64,000 bases of DNA, taken from the NCBI RefSeq assembly GCF_003173775.1, contig NZ_CP029552.1, positions 707,001 to 771,000 on the forward strand, given 5' to 3'. The DNA is from Methylobacterium sp. 17Sr1-1 (GTDB taxonomy: Bacteria; Pseudomonadota; Alphaproteobacteria; Rhizobiales; Beijerinckiaceae). Below, in pieces: positions 16,579 to 27,309 of the stretch (the stretch's first letter is position 1; the number at the start of each line of letters is the position of its first letter). Made by a program: the position numbers and the translations under genes. The notes beneath the pieces are model-generated. The model was not told the DNA's origin. It made no database searches and was given only the letters and a program-made list of their open reading frames with translations.

Positions 16579-18489
16579 TTGCGCTATCCGCCCCACCTGC
16601 TCGAAGAGATCCGCTCCCGCCTGCCGGCCTCCGAGGTCGTCGGCCGGCGCGTGCGCCTCAAGAAGGCGGGCCGGGAATGGCGCGGCCTGTCGCCGTTCAA
16701 CGCGGAAAAATCGCCGTCGTTCTACGTCAACGACCAGAAGCAGTTCTATCACTGCTTCTCGTCGGGCAAGCACGGCGACATCTTCACCTTCGTGATGGAG
16801 ACCGAAGGGGTCTCGTTCCCGGAGGCCGTGGAGCGCCTGGCCAACGAGGCCGGTGTGGCGCTGCCGGCGCCGAGCGAGGCCTCGCGCGAGAGCGAGACGC
16901 GCCGCCGCGGCGCGCTCGAGGTGATGGAACTGGCCTGCGTCTTCTTCGAGGAGCAGCTGGCCGGCCGCGCCGGGGCCCGCGCCCGCGACTACCTCGCCGG
17001 CCGCGGCCTCGACGGCGAGGTGGGCCGCACCTTCCGCCTCGGCTACGCCCCGCCCGAGCGCTACGCGCTCCGCGACTACCTCGCGGCCCGCGACGTGCCG
17101 GCCGAGCTGATGGTGGAACTGAACCTGCTGACCACCGGCGACGACATCAAGGTGCCGTTCGACCGGTTCCGCGACCGCGTGATCTTCCCGATCCGCGACG
17201 TGCGCGGCCGTGTGGTGGCCTTCGGCGGCCGCGGCATGAGCCCGGATGCCAAGCCCAAATACCTCAACTCCTCCGAGACGCCGCTCTTCCACAAGGGGCG
17301 GATGCTCTACAATCACCACGCCGCCCGGAAGAGCGCCCACGACACCGGCCGGGTGATCGCGGTCGAGGGCTATGTCGACGCCATCGCGATGACGCTCGCC
17401 GGGCACCCGGAGGTGGTGGCCTCCCTCGGCACGGCGCTGACGGAAGACCAGCTCGCCCTGCTCTGGCGCATGGCCGACGAGCCGATCCTGTGCTTCGACG
17501 GCGACGGCGCCGGCCGGCGCGCCGCCTACCGCGCCCTCGACGTGGCGCTGCCGGCGCTCCAGCCCGGAAAGTCCCTGCGCTTCGCCCTGATGCCGGAGGG
17601 CCAGGACCCGGACGACCTGCTGCGCACCGGCGGCCCGGGCGCCATCGACCGGGTGCTCGACGGCGCCCGGCCGCTGGTCGACGTCCTGTGGTCGCGCGAG
17701 ACCGAGATGAGCCCGGTCGACACGCCGGAGCGCCGGGCCGGCCTCGCCCAGCGCCTGCGCGAGATCGTCAACGGCATCCGCGACGAGACCCTGAAGCGCT
17801 ACTACCGCGACGAGATCGAGGCGCGCTTACGGTCCTTGAGCCCCAACGGCGGCGCCCGCCGAGAGGGCGGCGCGGATCGGGCGTACCGGGAGCGTGCGCC
17901 CTTCGTGCCGCGCGGGCGCGGGCAGCCCCAGGCGCCGGTCTCGCCACGGCTCACCGCCCGGGCGAGTCCGTTGCTCGCCCGCTCGTCGCTGTTCTCCGGC
18001 GGCTCGTCCTCGCGCGAGGCCCTGATCGTCGCGGCCCTCCTGGTCCATCCGGAGCTGCTGGCCCGCGAGGCCGAGGAGCTGGCCGAGGTCGAGTTCGAGG
18101 GAGCGGATGCCCGCGCGCTGCGCGGCGCGCTGCTCGATCTCGCGGCGGAGGGCGGGGCGGGCGACGCCGCGTTCCTCGACGCGCGGCTGGAGCGGGCCGG
18201 GCTCGCGGCGGCGGCGGGTCGGATCGCCGGCTTGGTGCGCCCCGGTGACCGCTGGGTGCTCGATCCGCACGCCGATCCCGTGCGGCTGGAGGACGCGCTC
18301 CGACAGGCCGTGATCTTGCACCGCAAGGCCGGAACGCTACATAGCGAACTCCGGGCCGCCGAACGCGCCCTGGCGGACGAGGAGACGGAGGCCAACTTCG
18401 CCTGGCTGCGCGACGTGAAGACCCGCCTCTCCGTAGTGGCGGGCGCCGAAGCCGAGGCCGAGGCGACCGAAGAGACGGAATCGCCCTGA
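16579..18489 (+). CDS. dnaG: DNA primase
   Basis: DnaG makes RNA primers at the replication fork with DnaB helicase. The 636-residue protein has the CHC2-type N-terminal domain, the primase core, the TOPRIM catalytic centre (AVEGYVDAIAM near residue 263 and LCFDGDGAGRRAA near residue 306) and a C-terminal helicase-binding region. The zinc-site positions read S38-P-F-N41 and C59-F-S-S62, so three of the four usual ligands are replaced. I recall similar replacements in other Rhizobiales primases. The start is a TTG at 16579 (MRYPPHLLEEIRSRLP), which fits the family N-terminus. It is followed by rpoD, a common macromolecular-synthesis pairing. Confidence 0.95.
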   Translation: MRYPPHLLEEIRSRLPASEVVGRRVRLKKAGREWRGLSPFNAEKSPSFYVNDQKQFYHCFSSGKHGDIFTFVMETEGVSFPEAVERLANEAGVALPAPSEASRESETRRRGALEVMELACVFFEEQLAGRAGARARDYLAGRGLDGEVGRTFRLGYAPPERYALRDYLAARDVPAELMVELNLLTTGDDIKVPFDRFRDRVIFPIRDVRGRVVAFGGRGMSPDAKPKYLNSSETPLFHKGRMLYNHHAARKSAHDTGRVIAVEGYVDAIAMTLAGHPEVVASLGTALTEDQLALLWRMADEPILCFDGDGAGRRAAYRALDVALPALQPGKSLRFALMPEGQDPDDLLRTGGPGAIDRVLDGARPLVDVLWSRETEMSPVDTPERRAGLAQRLREIVNGIRDETLKRYYRDEIEARLRSLSPNGGARREGGADRAYRERAPFVPRGRGQPQAPVSPRLTARASPLLARSSLFSGGSSSREALIVAALLVHPELLAREAEELAEVEFEGADARALRGALLDLAAEGGAGDAAFLDARLERAGLAAAAGRIAGLVRPGDRWVLDPHADPVRLEDALRQAVILHRKAGTLHSELRAAERALADEETEANFAWLRDVKTRLSVVAGAEAEAEATEETESP

Positions 18490-18685
18490 CGCCGAACCCA
18501 ACTTGGGCGAGGTGCGGCTTGCGGCTTTCGTCCGGACTAGTTAACGGCAAGTCGATCGAATGGCTTGCACATTTGCGTGAGTTCCTGGGGCGGCTCGTGC
18601 GCCGTCCGACGAGACATCACGGTGCCGGCACGGCGGGAGCCTCCCCCGCCCGGGCACTGCCGACACCGGGAAGCATAGGCTGAGC

Positions 18686-20682
<1,997 letters not shown>

Positions 20683-20700
20683 GGCTGTGAGTCCGGCCAG

Positions 20701-20739
20701 AAAGGGCCCGGCAGGCGATCCGCCTCCCGGGCCCTTTTT
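20701..20739 (+). terminator. Rho-independent terminator after rpoD
   Basis: The sequence AAAGGGCCCGG (20701-20711) pairs with CCGGGCCCTTT (20727-20737) around a 15-base loop and is followed by further T residues to 20739. It lies 19 bases after the rpoD stop. The A-run on the left side means it may also serve the leftward DUF2798 gene that ends at 20742. Confidence 0.85.
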
Positions 20740-20741
20740 CG

Positions 20742-20996
20742 TTACCGCGGCGGCGCCACGATCCGCGCCACCGCGCGCCGAACCAGCGGCAGCACGAGCA
20801 GCAGCGTCGGGAAGGCGACGAGCCAGGAGAAGCCCCAGGCGCGCGGCCAGTGCCACAGGAGGTCCGGCGTGACCCCATGCGCGAGCAGGGTCGAGATGCC
20901 GGAGACGACGCAGGTCATCAGGATGGAGAGCAGGAACGCGGTCACCAGTGGCGCGGAGGAGGCCGGCAGGCGTCGCGGAGAGGAAGGAGACGACAT
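20742..20996 (-). CDS. DUF2798 small membrane protein
   Basis: The 84-residue protein has two transmembrane helices (about residues 15-38 and 50-72). The typical DUF2798 pattern of a first helix, a short loop with W.R.W, and a second helix ending in RRAVAR is visible. The function of the family is unknown. I start at ATG 20996 ([13 protein letters not shown]) since sequence upstream of it is not protein-like. It is convergent with rpoD across a shared terminator. Confidence 0.75.
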   Translation of the reverse strand: MSSPSSPRRLPASSAPLVTAFLLSILMTCVVSGISTLLAHGVTPDLLWHWPRAWGFSWLVAFPTLLLVLPLVRRAVARIVAPPR

Positions 20997-21268
20997 GGCA
21001 CGTCTTTCGAAACGGGCTCTCGGCCCGGACGATGCGGCACGCACCCGCCCGGTGCAGATCACCTGAGGGAGCGCGTTGCTTGACGTGAGACGCTTACGGC
21101 CGGCCGGAGCATGGCCCGGCGACGAACTCGGCTTTAGCAGGACCGAGGACCGATGCCAACCTGGCTGACCGGTTCTCCGCAGCCAAGCCTTCATCGCCAC
21201 GTCTTCGTAGCCAAGCCTTTCCAGAGTCAAGCCTTGCCGTCCCGCGGCGCAAAGCCCATGTCAGGGCG

Positions 21269-22516
21269 ATGTACGACCAGCCTCGCCCCACCTCCGTTCC
21301 GACGCCCACGGCCGCGGCGGACGGATCGGAGGCGAGCGACATCCCGATCGGCCTGTTTCGCGATTGCGTGGCGCTCCGCGACTGGTTGCTCAGCGAGGGG
21401 GCGCGACTGCCGGAATCCGGCGACCTCCTCGCCGGCATGGCCGAGCGGCTGAACGACCTCGGCGTGCCGGTCGACCGCGCCACCACCGCGATCGACGCGC
21501 TGCACTCGGACTATTCCGGCGTCGGCCGGTTCTGGACCCGGGAGGACGGCGTCAGCTTCCGCCTCTTTCCGCACGGCGAGGCCACCGAGCAGGCGCTCGC
21601 CCGCAGCCCCTTCGCCCATGTCTACGCCACCGGCGAGTGGCTGATCCTCGACCTGCGCGAGACGCCGGACGACCGGTTCAGCATCGTCCCGGAGCTGAAG
21701 GCGGCGGGCTTCACCCATTACATCACCGTGCCGCTGTTCTTCACCAACGGCACCAAGAACGGCGTCACCTTCGCGACCCGCGACCCGCGGGGCTTCGGCG
21801 ACGACGACCTGGCGATCCTGCGCTTCATCGTACCGACCCTGTCGGCGGTGATGGAGATGCGCGGCCTCAACGCCCGGCTCGACCACGTCTTGCGGGTCTA
21901 TGTCGGCGACGGGCCGCATCAGGCGATCCTCGCCGGCTTCATCCGCCGCGGCCAGGTCGAGCGGATCCGCTCGGCGATCCTGTTCGCCGACATGCGCGGC
22001 TACACCCGCCTCACCGACGCGCTGCCGCCCGAGGCTTCGGTCGAACTGCTGAACACCTATTTCGACTGCCTGGTGCCGCCGATCGAGAGCGAGGGCGGCG
22101 AGGTGCTGAAGTACATGGGCGACGGCCTGCTGGCGATCTTCCGCGAGAGCGGCGACGATCTCGGCGGCGCGGCGCAAGGCGCCCTCTCGGCGGCGCAGGC
22201 CGCGCTCCGCCGCGTCGAGGAGGCCAACCGCGCCGGGCGCTTCCCCACCCGCATCGAGGTCGGCATCGCGCTCCATCACGGCGAGGCGGCCTACGGCAAT
22301 GTCGGCTCCGGGGCACGCCTCGATTTCACGGTGATCGGCCGCGACGTGAACCTGGCCAGTCGGCTGGCCAAGCTCAACAAGGTCCTGTCCGAGCCGCTCT
22401 TGATGTCGAAGCCCTTCGTCGACTTCCTGTGGGGCGATCCCGAATTGCTCGGCACCCACCCCCTCGACGGCTTCGCCGAGGAGATGGCGATCTACCGTCC
22501 GGGCAAGGGCGGCTGA
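21269..22516 (+). CDS. Class III adenylate/guanylate cyclase with N-terminal sensory domain
   Basis: The 415-residue soluble protein has an N-terminal GAF-like region (about residues 25-205) and a C-terminal class III cyclase domain. The catalytic set is visible: metal-binding Asp in LFADMRGYTRL (near residue 236) and MGDGLLAIF (near residue 288), the Asp of LDFTVIG for base recognition, and the transition-state Asn/Arg in DVNLASRL. The domain therefore looks active and probably makes cAMP. Members with this architecture sit in the cytoplasm and respond to small ligands. No cAMP-binding protein is adjacent. Confidence 0.88.
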   Translation: MYDQPRPTSVPTPTAAADGSEASDIPIGLFRDCVALRDWLLSEGARLPESGDLLAGMAERLNDLGVPVDRATTAIDALHSDYSGVGRFWTREDGVSFRLFPHGEATEQALARSPFAHVYATGEWLILDLRETPDDRFSIVPELKAAGFTHYITVPLFFTNGTKNGVTFATRDPRGFGDDDLAILRFIVPTLSAVMEMRGLNARLDHVLRVYVGDGPHQAILAGFIRRGQVERIRSAILFADMRGYTRLTDALPPEASVELLNTYFDCLVPPIESEGGEVLKYMGDGLLAIFRESGDDLGGAAQGALSAAQAALRRVEEANRAGRFPTRIEVGIALHHGEAAYGNVGSGARLDFTVIGRDVNLASRLAKLNKVLSEPLLMSKPFVDFLWGDPELLGTHPLDGFAEEMAIYRPGKGG

Positions 22517-22582
22517 GGCGCGGTTGGAGGCCTGGCGGAAGACCGGTTGACGGCGGGCCCGTCCCTCGCCAGATAGCGGATG

Positions 22583-22693
22583 TTCCAGGGAGATCCCCGA
22601 CAAGGGGCTGAGACACCGCTGGACCGCCCTTTCAGGCCCGGTCAGCGCGGAAATCCTTCGAACCTGATCCGGCTCATACCGGCGTAGGGATTG
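22583..22693 (+). promoter_or_regulatory. TPP riboswitch (THI element)
   Basis: The conserved THI-box segments occur in order: GGGGCTGAGA at 22603-22612, the variable hairpin arm, and CGAACCTGATCCGGCTCATACC followed by GGCGTAGGGA ending near 22690. It lies about 70 bases upstream of thiO, so thiamine pyrophosphate should repress thiO-thiS. A small hairpin just downstream (GGGTTCC-GC-GGGACCC region, about 22699-22714) may be part of the expression platform. Confidence 0.95.
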
Positions 22694-22760
22694 GACAGGG
22701 TTCCGCGGGACCCGCGCGCATCACCGGCAATCGGGCGCAGTCCACTCCCTTCGGGCCACC

Positions 22761-23978
22761 GTGGAGACGAGGGTGCACGCGCAGACGATCGGACGGCGGG
22801 GCGGACCGGCCCCGAGCCCGGAGAGCGACCGGTTGCCTGAACGAGCCGAGGTCGCGGTGATCGGCGCCGGGCTGATCGGCCTGTCGGTCGCGTGGCGCCT
22901 GGCGCGCGCGGGTCTCTCCGTCGCGGTGATCGAGCGCGGCCGGGCCGGGGACGGCGCCAGCCTCGCCGCCACCGGCATGCTGGCCGCGGCCGCCGAGCAC
23001 GAGCCCGGGGGCGAGGTCCTGTCGCCGCTCTGCCTCGAAAGCCAGCGCCTCTGGCACCCGTTCCGCGACGAGCTGGAGGCCGAATCGGGCCTCTCCATCG
23101 ATTACCGCCGCGAGGGCACCCTCGTGATCGCGCTCGGTCGCGACGAGGTCGAACGGCTGCGCTTCCGTCACGAGTTGCAGCGCCGCGACGGTCTGTCCGT
23201 CGAGTGGCTGTCCGGCTCCGCCATTCGCGCCCGCGAACCGGGACTGCGCCCCACCGTCACTGCCGGCATCTTGTGCCCCGACGACCACCAGGTCGATCCC
23301 GCCCGCGTGATGGCCGCCCTGCGCCGAGCCTTCCGAGCCGTGGGCGGGCGCCTCGTCGAGGAGACCACGGTCACCGCATTCGCCCGCGAGGGCGGCCGGG
23401 TCACCGGGGTCGAGACCTCCGCCGGTTCGTTGAGGGCCGGCACCGTCGTGCTCGCCTCCGGTGCCTGGGCCGGGGAGGGGAGCCTGGTGCCCGACCTCGC
23501 CCTCCCGGTGCGCCCGCTCAAGGGCCAGTCGATGGCGCTGCAGATGACGCCGCGCAGCGGGCTCCTCTCCCACGTGGTCTGGACCGAGCAGGTCCACATG
23601 GCGCCGAAGGGGGATGGCTCGCTCATCGTCGGCGCCACCGTGGAGGAGACCGGCTTCGACCCGCACCTCACCGGCGGCGGTCTCTACGCCCTGCTGGAGG
23701 GCGCCCGCCGGGCGCTGCCGGGAGTCGAGGAGATGCGGGTGGCGGGCATCTGGAGCGGCTTCCGCCCGACCTCCGACGACGACGCCCCGATTCTCGGCGA
23801 GGCCCGGCCCGGCCTGGTGCTGGCCGCCGGCCACCACCGCAACGGCTACCTCCTGGCCCCGGTCACCGCCGAGGCCGTCGCCACCCTGATCCTGCGCGGC
23901 GAGACGCTGCCGGTGGCCGCCCCCTTCGGCCTGTCCCGGTTCGCCCCGCCTCCCTCCCTTCGAAGCGAGACCGCATGA
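22761..23978 (+). CDS. thiO: Glycine oxidase, thiamine thiazole pathway
   Basis: ThiO oxidises glycine to dehydroglycine (iminoacetate) for the thiazole ring of thiamine. The 405-residue flavoprotein has the FAD motif VIGAGLIGLSVAWRLARAG near residue 33 and the DAO-family C-terminal segment GLVLAAGHHRNGYLLAPVTA near residue 351. The frame opens at GTG 22761; a GTG at 22773 has GGAG 6 bases upstream and may be the true start. Its stop overlaps thiS by ATGA, and a TPP riboswitch precedes it. Confidence 0.93.
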   Translation: METRVHAQTIGRRGGPAPSPESDRLPERAEVAVIGAGLIGLSVAWRLARAGLSVAVIERGRAGDGASLAATGMLAAAAEHEPGGEVLSPLCLESQRLWHPFRDELEAESGLSIDYRREGTLVIALGRDEVERLRFRHELQRRDGLSVEWLSGSAIRAREPGLRPTVTAGILCPDDHQVDPARVMAALRRAFRAVGGRLVEETTVTAFAREGGRVTGVETSAGSLRAGTVVLASGAWAGEGSLVPDLALPVRPLKGQSMALQMTPRSGLLSHVVWTEQVHMAPKGDGSLIVGATVEETGFDPHLTGGGLYALLEGARRALPGVEEMRVAGIWSGFRPTSDDDAPILGEARPGLVLAAGHHRNGYLLAPVTAEAVATLILRGETLPVAAPFGLSRFAPPPSLRSETA

Positions 23979-24186
23979 AGCTCTTCGTCAACGGCGAATC
24001 CCGCGACAGCGAGGCCGCCACCCTCGACGCCCTGTGGCGCCAGGAGACCGCCGACCTGGACCTGCCCGGCCCGCAGGGCTTCGCCATCGCGCTCAACGGC
24101 GCGGTGGTGCGCCAGCGCGACTGGGCGGCGACGGCGCTCGCCGAGGGCGACCGCGTCGAGATCGTGCGGGCCATGCAGGGGGGTAG
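23975..24186 (+). CDS. thiS: Thiamine sulfur carrier ThiS, stop codon lost by apparent frameshift
   Basis: ThiS is a ubiquitin-like carrier whose C-terminal Gly-Gly is adenylated and thiocarboxylated for thiazole synthesis. The first 70 residues (MKLFVNGESR ... VEIVRAMQGG) are a normal ThiS ending in the required GG. As given, no stop follows: CAG GGG GGT reads on for about another 100 unrelated residues to 24496. With one more G in the run 24178-24183 the frame would read CAG GGG GGG TAG and end exactly after GG. I infer a missing base. ThiG and ThiE, usual neighbours, do not follow. Confidence 0.85.
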
Positions 24187-24263
24187 GACGAGCGGGACGA
24201 CGCGGAGGGTTTGGAAACCCGGTCCTGTTCCTCGCAACGGACCCTATCATCGAGACCGGCGGG

Positions 24264-24473
24264 TCAGAACCCCCCGGTCCGCCACAACGCCAAAGCCGCC
24301 GCGACCAGCATGGCGACCCAGGCGCCGGCGACCAGCGTCAGCACGCGGCGTCCGGATCGGGGCCGGTTGTCGTTGGCGGCCCGGCGCAGCCTCACGGCGG
24401 CGGCGGCGTAGCCGTGGGTGGACGCCGCGATCGTGGCCGGGCGGGCAGGGGCGGTCTTGCGCAGGCTCGTCAT
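24264..24473 (-). CDS. Small single-pass membrane protein
   Basis: The 69-residue protein starts at ATG 24473 (MTSLRKTAPARPA). It has a basic N-terminal half with the segment RRAANDNRPRSGRR and one C-terminal hydrophobic helix (about residues 46-64), so it is probably anchored with its N-terminus in the cytoplasm. The AANDN patch is common in short Rhizobiales proteins. Function unknown; convergent with thiS. Confidence 0.5.
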   Translation of the reverse strand: MTSLRKTAPARPATIAASTHGYAAAAVRLRRAANDNRPRSGRRVLTLVAGAWVAMLVAAALALWRTGGF

Positions 24474-24546
24474 GGCGATTCGTGCTCGTCGGATGACGAT
24501 AGCACGCGCGCGAGCGGAGCGTGAGCCGGCCGAACGACGCAAGCCG

Positions 24547-24792
24547 TCAGGACGAGAGCCGGATCGGGCGCGCCATGGTCCGGGGAGCGTGTTCGTCGAT
24601 CCAGCGAGGGCTGAGCACGGCGCCGTCCTCGGTCACGATCCACGGCAGCGCCTCGGGATCCTTCGCCGCGACGGCCGCCGCCAGGGCTGCGCGCAGGGTG
24701 GGATAGCGGCGCGTCTCCCGCGGCCCCGGCGCGGCGCGGGCGCCGTGCCAGACCATCAGCTCGGCCGGGCGCTCCATCTGCGGCTGCGACAT
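24547..24792 (-). CDS. Small hypothetical protein
   Basis: The 81-residue protein starts at ATG 24792 (MSQPQMERPAELMVWHG). It has a compact alternation of helix and strand (RRYPTLRAALAAAVAAKDPEALPWIVTEDGAVLSPRWI), without membrane segments or a signal. The pattern resembles other short conserved Methylobacterium proteins, but I cannot assign a function. GAGAGGAGTCCGACG upstream offers a good ribosome-binding site. Confidence 0.6.
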   Translation of the reverse strand: MSQPQMERPAELMVWHGARAAPGPRETRRYPTLRAALAAAVAAKDPEALPWIVTEDGAVLSPRWIDEHAPRTMARPIRLSS

Positions 24793-24918
24793 CGTCGGAC
24801 TCCTCTCGGGCCGCCAAGCCTTGGCAAGGCTCGAATTCGCGGCGAGCCGAGGGGAGGATGGCGGATCCGGGATGGAGCGGCGCTTAACCGAGGATTGCGA
24901 TTCGGTAACGAAGCCGGG

Positions 24919-26742
24919 TCACGACTCCGCCGGCGCCTCGCGGTGCGGCCGCAATTCCGGGGCCCCGAGCTCGGGCTCGGCCTCCGCCGCCGGCTCGGCC
25001 CGGCTCTCGGCGCGGCTGGTATCGATGAACAGGCGCGCCTCGCCCTCGCTCAGCCCCAAGCTGCGCAGGGAATAGAGCGCCATGCCGAAGCCGACCTCGC
25101 GCTCGGCCATCAGCACCAGCCCGACCTTGTCCTCCTCGAGGTTGCGCCGCTCGGTGTCGCTGTGGGTGCGCACCACGGTGTCGATCCCCGGATTGGCCTC
25201 GCGGGCGATCTCGATCAGGCGGCGGGCCTGGTGCGCGTCCGGGCTCGCCACCACGAGCAGGCGCGCCCGCCCGATATCCGCCGCCTCGAGGATGCCCGGC
25301 GCGCCGGCATCGCCGAACACCGCCGCGATGCCCGCCGTTCGCAGCTCCTCGACCCGGCGCCGGTCGCGCTCCACCACCACGAAGGGCAGCTCCCAGGCCG
25401 CCAGCGCCTTGCCGATGGCGCCACCGACCCGGCCGTAGCCGACCACCACCGCGTGGCCCTCGCGGCCCTTGGCGTGGGCGGAGACCGCGATCTCGTCGGC
25501 CCCGCGCTCGAACCGGGCGGCGAGCCGCGGCCGCGCCTCGACGAAGCCGCTCAGGCGGCTCAGGCCGGCGAAGATCAGCGGGTTGAGGGTGATCGAGAGG
25601 AGCGAGCCGGCCAGGATCAGGTCGCGCCCCTCCGGCGGCAGCAGCTTCAGGCCGATGCCGAGGCTCGCCAGGATGAACGAGAACTCGCCGATCTGCGCCA
25701 GACTCGCCGCGATGGTGAGCGCCGTCGAGAGCGGGTGGCGGAAGGCCAGCACGATCGCGACCGCCGCGAGCGACTTGCCGACCAGGATCACCGCCAGGGT
25801 GGCGAGCACGGCGAGCGGCTCGCGCAGGAGGATCGTCGGGTCGAACAGCATGCCGACCGAAACGAAGAACAGGACTGCGAAGGCGTCCTGCAGCGGCAGG
25901 GAATCCGCCGCGGCCTGGTGGCTGAGGTCTGATTCGGCCAGCACCATGCCGGCGAAGAATGCGCCGAGGGCGAAGGAGACGCCGAACAATTCGGCCGAGC
26001 CGTAGGCGATACCGAGCGCCAGCGCCAGCACCGCCAGGGTGAACAGCTCGCGCGAGCCGGTGCGGGCGGCCTGATCGAGGAGCCAGGGCACCACCCGGCG
26101 GCCGCCGGCCAGCATCAGCCCGGCGAAGGCCGCCACCTTGGCCAGCGTGAGACCGAGGGTGAGCCAGATGTTGCCGTCGCCCGCGATACCGTGCGCCGCA
26201 CCCGCGCTCTCGCCGCCGAGCGGCCCGGCGAGCGCCGGCAGCAGGACGAGGGCCAGCACCATCGCCAGGTCCTCGACGATGAGCCAGCCGACGGCGATGC
26301 GGCCTTTGTCGGAATCGAGGAGGCTGCGCTCCTCCAGCGCCCGCAGGAGGACCACCGTCGAGGCGACCGAGAGGGCGAGGCCGAAGACCAGGCCGGCCCC
26401 CAGGCCCCAGCCCCAGGCGAGGCTCAAGCCCAGCCCCATCAGGGTCGCGACCGCGATCTGCACCACGGCGCCGGGCAGCGCGATGGCGCGCACCGACATC
26501 AGGTCGCCGATCGAGAAGTGCAGGCCGACCCCGAACATCAGCAGGATCACGCCGATCTCGGCGAGCTGCCCCGCCAGTTCCGCGTTGCCGACGAAGCCCG
26601 GCGTGTGCGGGCCGACCGCGACGCCCGCCAGGAGATAGCCGACCAGCGGCGGGAGCTTCAGCCGCTGCGCGAGCATGCCGCCGATGAACGCGAAGACGAG
26701 CCCGAGGGCGATGATGGCGATCAGCTCGGAGGCGTGCGGCAC
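24919..26742 (-). CDS. KefB/CPA2-type cation:proton antiporter with TrkA-N domain
   Basis: This inner-membrane transporter has about 12-13 helices (residues 5-385) of the Na+/H+ exchanger family 2, followed by a cytosolic TrkA-N (RCK) nucleotide-binding domain (VVVGYGRVGGAIGKALA near residue 420) and an acidic tail. Members extrude K+ or Na+ in exchange for H+, gated by NAD(H) or glutathione adducts. The 607-residue length fits. I start at GTG 26742 (VPHASELIAIIALG); an AAAAGGAG ribosome-binding site lies about 11 bases upstream. The longer frame upstream is not protein-like. Confidence 0.92.
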   Translation of the reverse strand: MPHASELIAIIALGLVFAFIGGMLAQRLKLPPLVGYLLAGVAVGPHTPGFVGNAELAGQLAEIGVILLMFGVGLHFSIGDLMSVRAIALPGAVVQIAVATLMGLGLSLAWGWGLGAGLVFGLALSVASTVVLLRALEERSLLDSDKGRIAVGWLIVEDLAMVLALVLLPALAGPLGGESAGAAHGIAGDGNIWLTLGLTLAKVAAFAGLMLAGGRRVVPWLLDQAARTGSRELFTLAVLALALGIAYGSAELFGVSFALGAFFAGMVLAESDLSHQAAADSLPLQDAFAVLFFVSVGMLFDPTILLREPLAVLATLAVILVGKSLAAVAIVLAFRHPLSTALTIAASLAQIGEFSFILASLGIGLKLLPPEGRDLILAGSLLSITLNPLIFAGLSRLSGFVEARPRLAARFERGADEIAVSAHAKGREGHAVVVGYGRVGGAIGKALAAWELPFVVVERDRRRVEELRTAGIAAVFGDAGAPGILEAADIGRARLLVVASPDAHQARRLIEIAREANPGIDTVVRTHSDTERRNLEEDKVGLVLMAEREVGFGMALYSLRSLGLSEGEARLFIDTSRAESRAEPAAEAEPELGAPELRPHREAPAES

Positions 26743-26903
26743 GGTCGGGTCAGCTCCTTTTCGGATTCCGGCGCCGCAGCGGCAGCCCATTCTCCGAAGA
26801 CTAGCAGACTTTCCGGGTTCCGGCGGTGCCGCACCGCACCAAAACGCACCGACGCTCCCCGAAATCCCCGCATCCGGCGAGGAGCCGCCGGAGCGTGCAG
26901 GCT

Positions 26904-27041
26904 TTAGCGCCCGAACGGCCGCCGGGCGGCACCGGCCGCGCGGGGGAGCCGCGGCAGGCTGGCTCCCGGCCGGGCGGCGAGCACGATGACGATCGCCCCC
27001 AGGGTGGCGGAGGTCATCACGAGGAGCTCGGTCGTGAACAT
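26904..27041 (-). CDS. Possible 45-residue membrane peptide
   Basis: A short leftward frame from ATG 27041 encodes MFTTELLVMTSATLGAIVIV, one hydrophobic helix, followed by a basic Pro/Arg-rich tail. The ribosome-binding site is weak. The hydrophobic-then-basic arrangement is typical of small membrane proteins, but no homolog comes to mind, so this is a tentative call. Confidence 0.4.
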   Translation of the reverse strand: MFTTELLVMTSATLGAIVIVLAARPGASLPRLPRAAGAARRPFGR

Positions 27042-27309
27042 GCGGCAGCCCTGGCGGTGAGGGGACGCCGCTGTGCGGCAGTCGAAAATATCGTCGTTGC
27101 TTGCCGGATGGACGATTGCCGCCCGGCGGTGCTGCTCTAGCTCGCCGCAGGAGCGGCCGGCCATGTGACATCCCGCCGTGAGGCAGCATGTCCGCATCGA
27201 CCGCCCACGATTCCGACGCAATGGGCCGGCCTCTGGCGTCCGGCCGCGCGATGCGGCATCAGCGACGGACAATGACGTGCGCGGGCCGCACCAGACGAGG
27301 GTATGCAGT

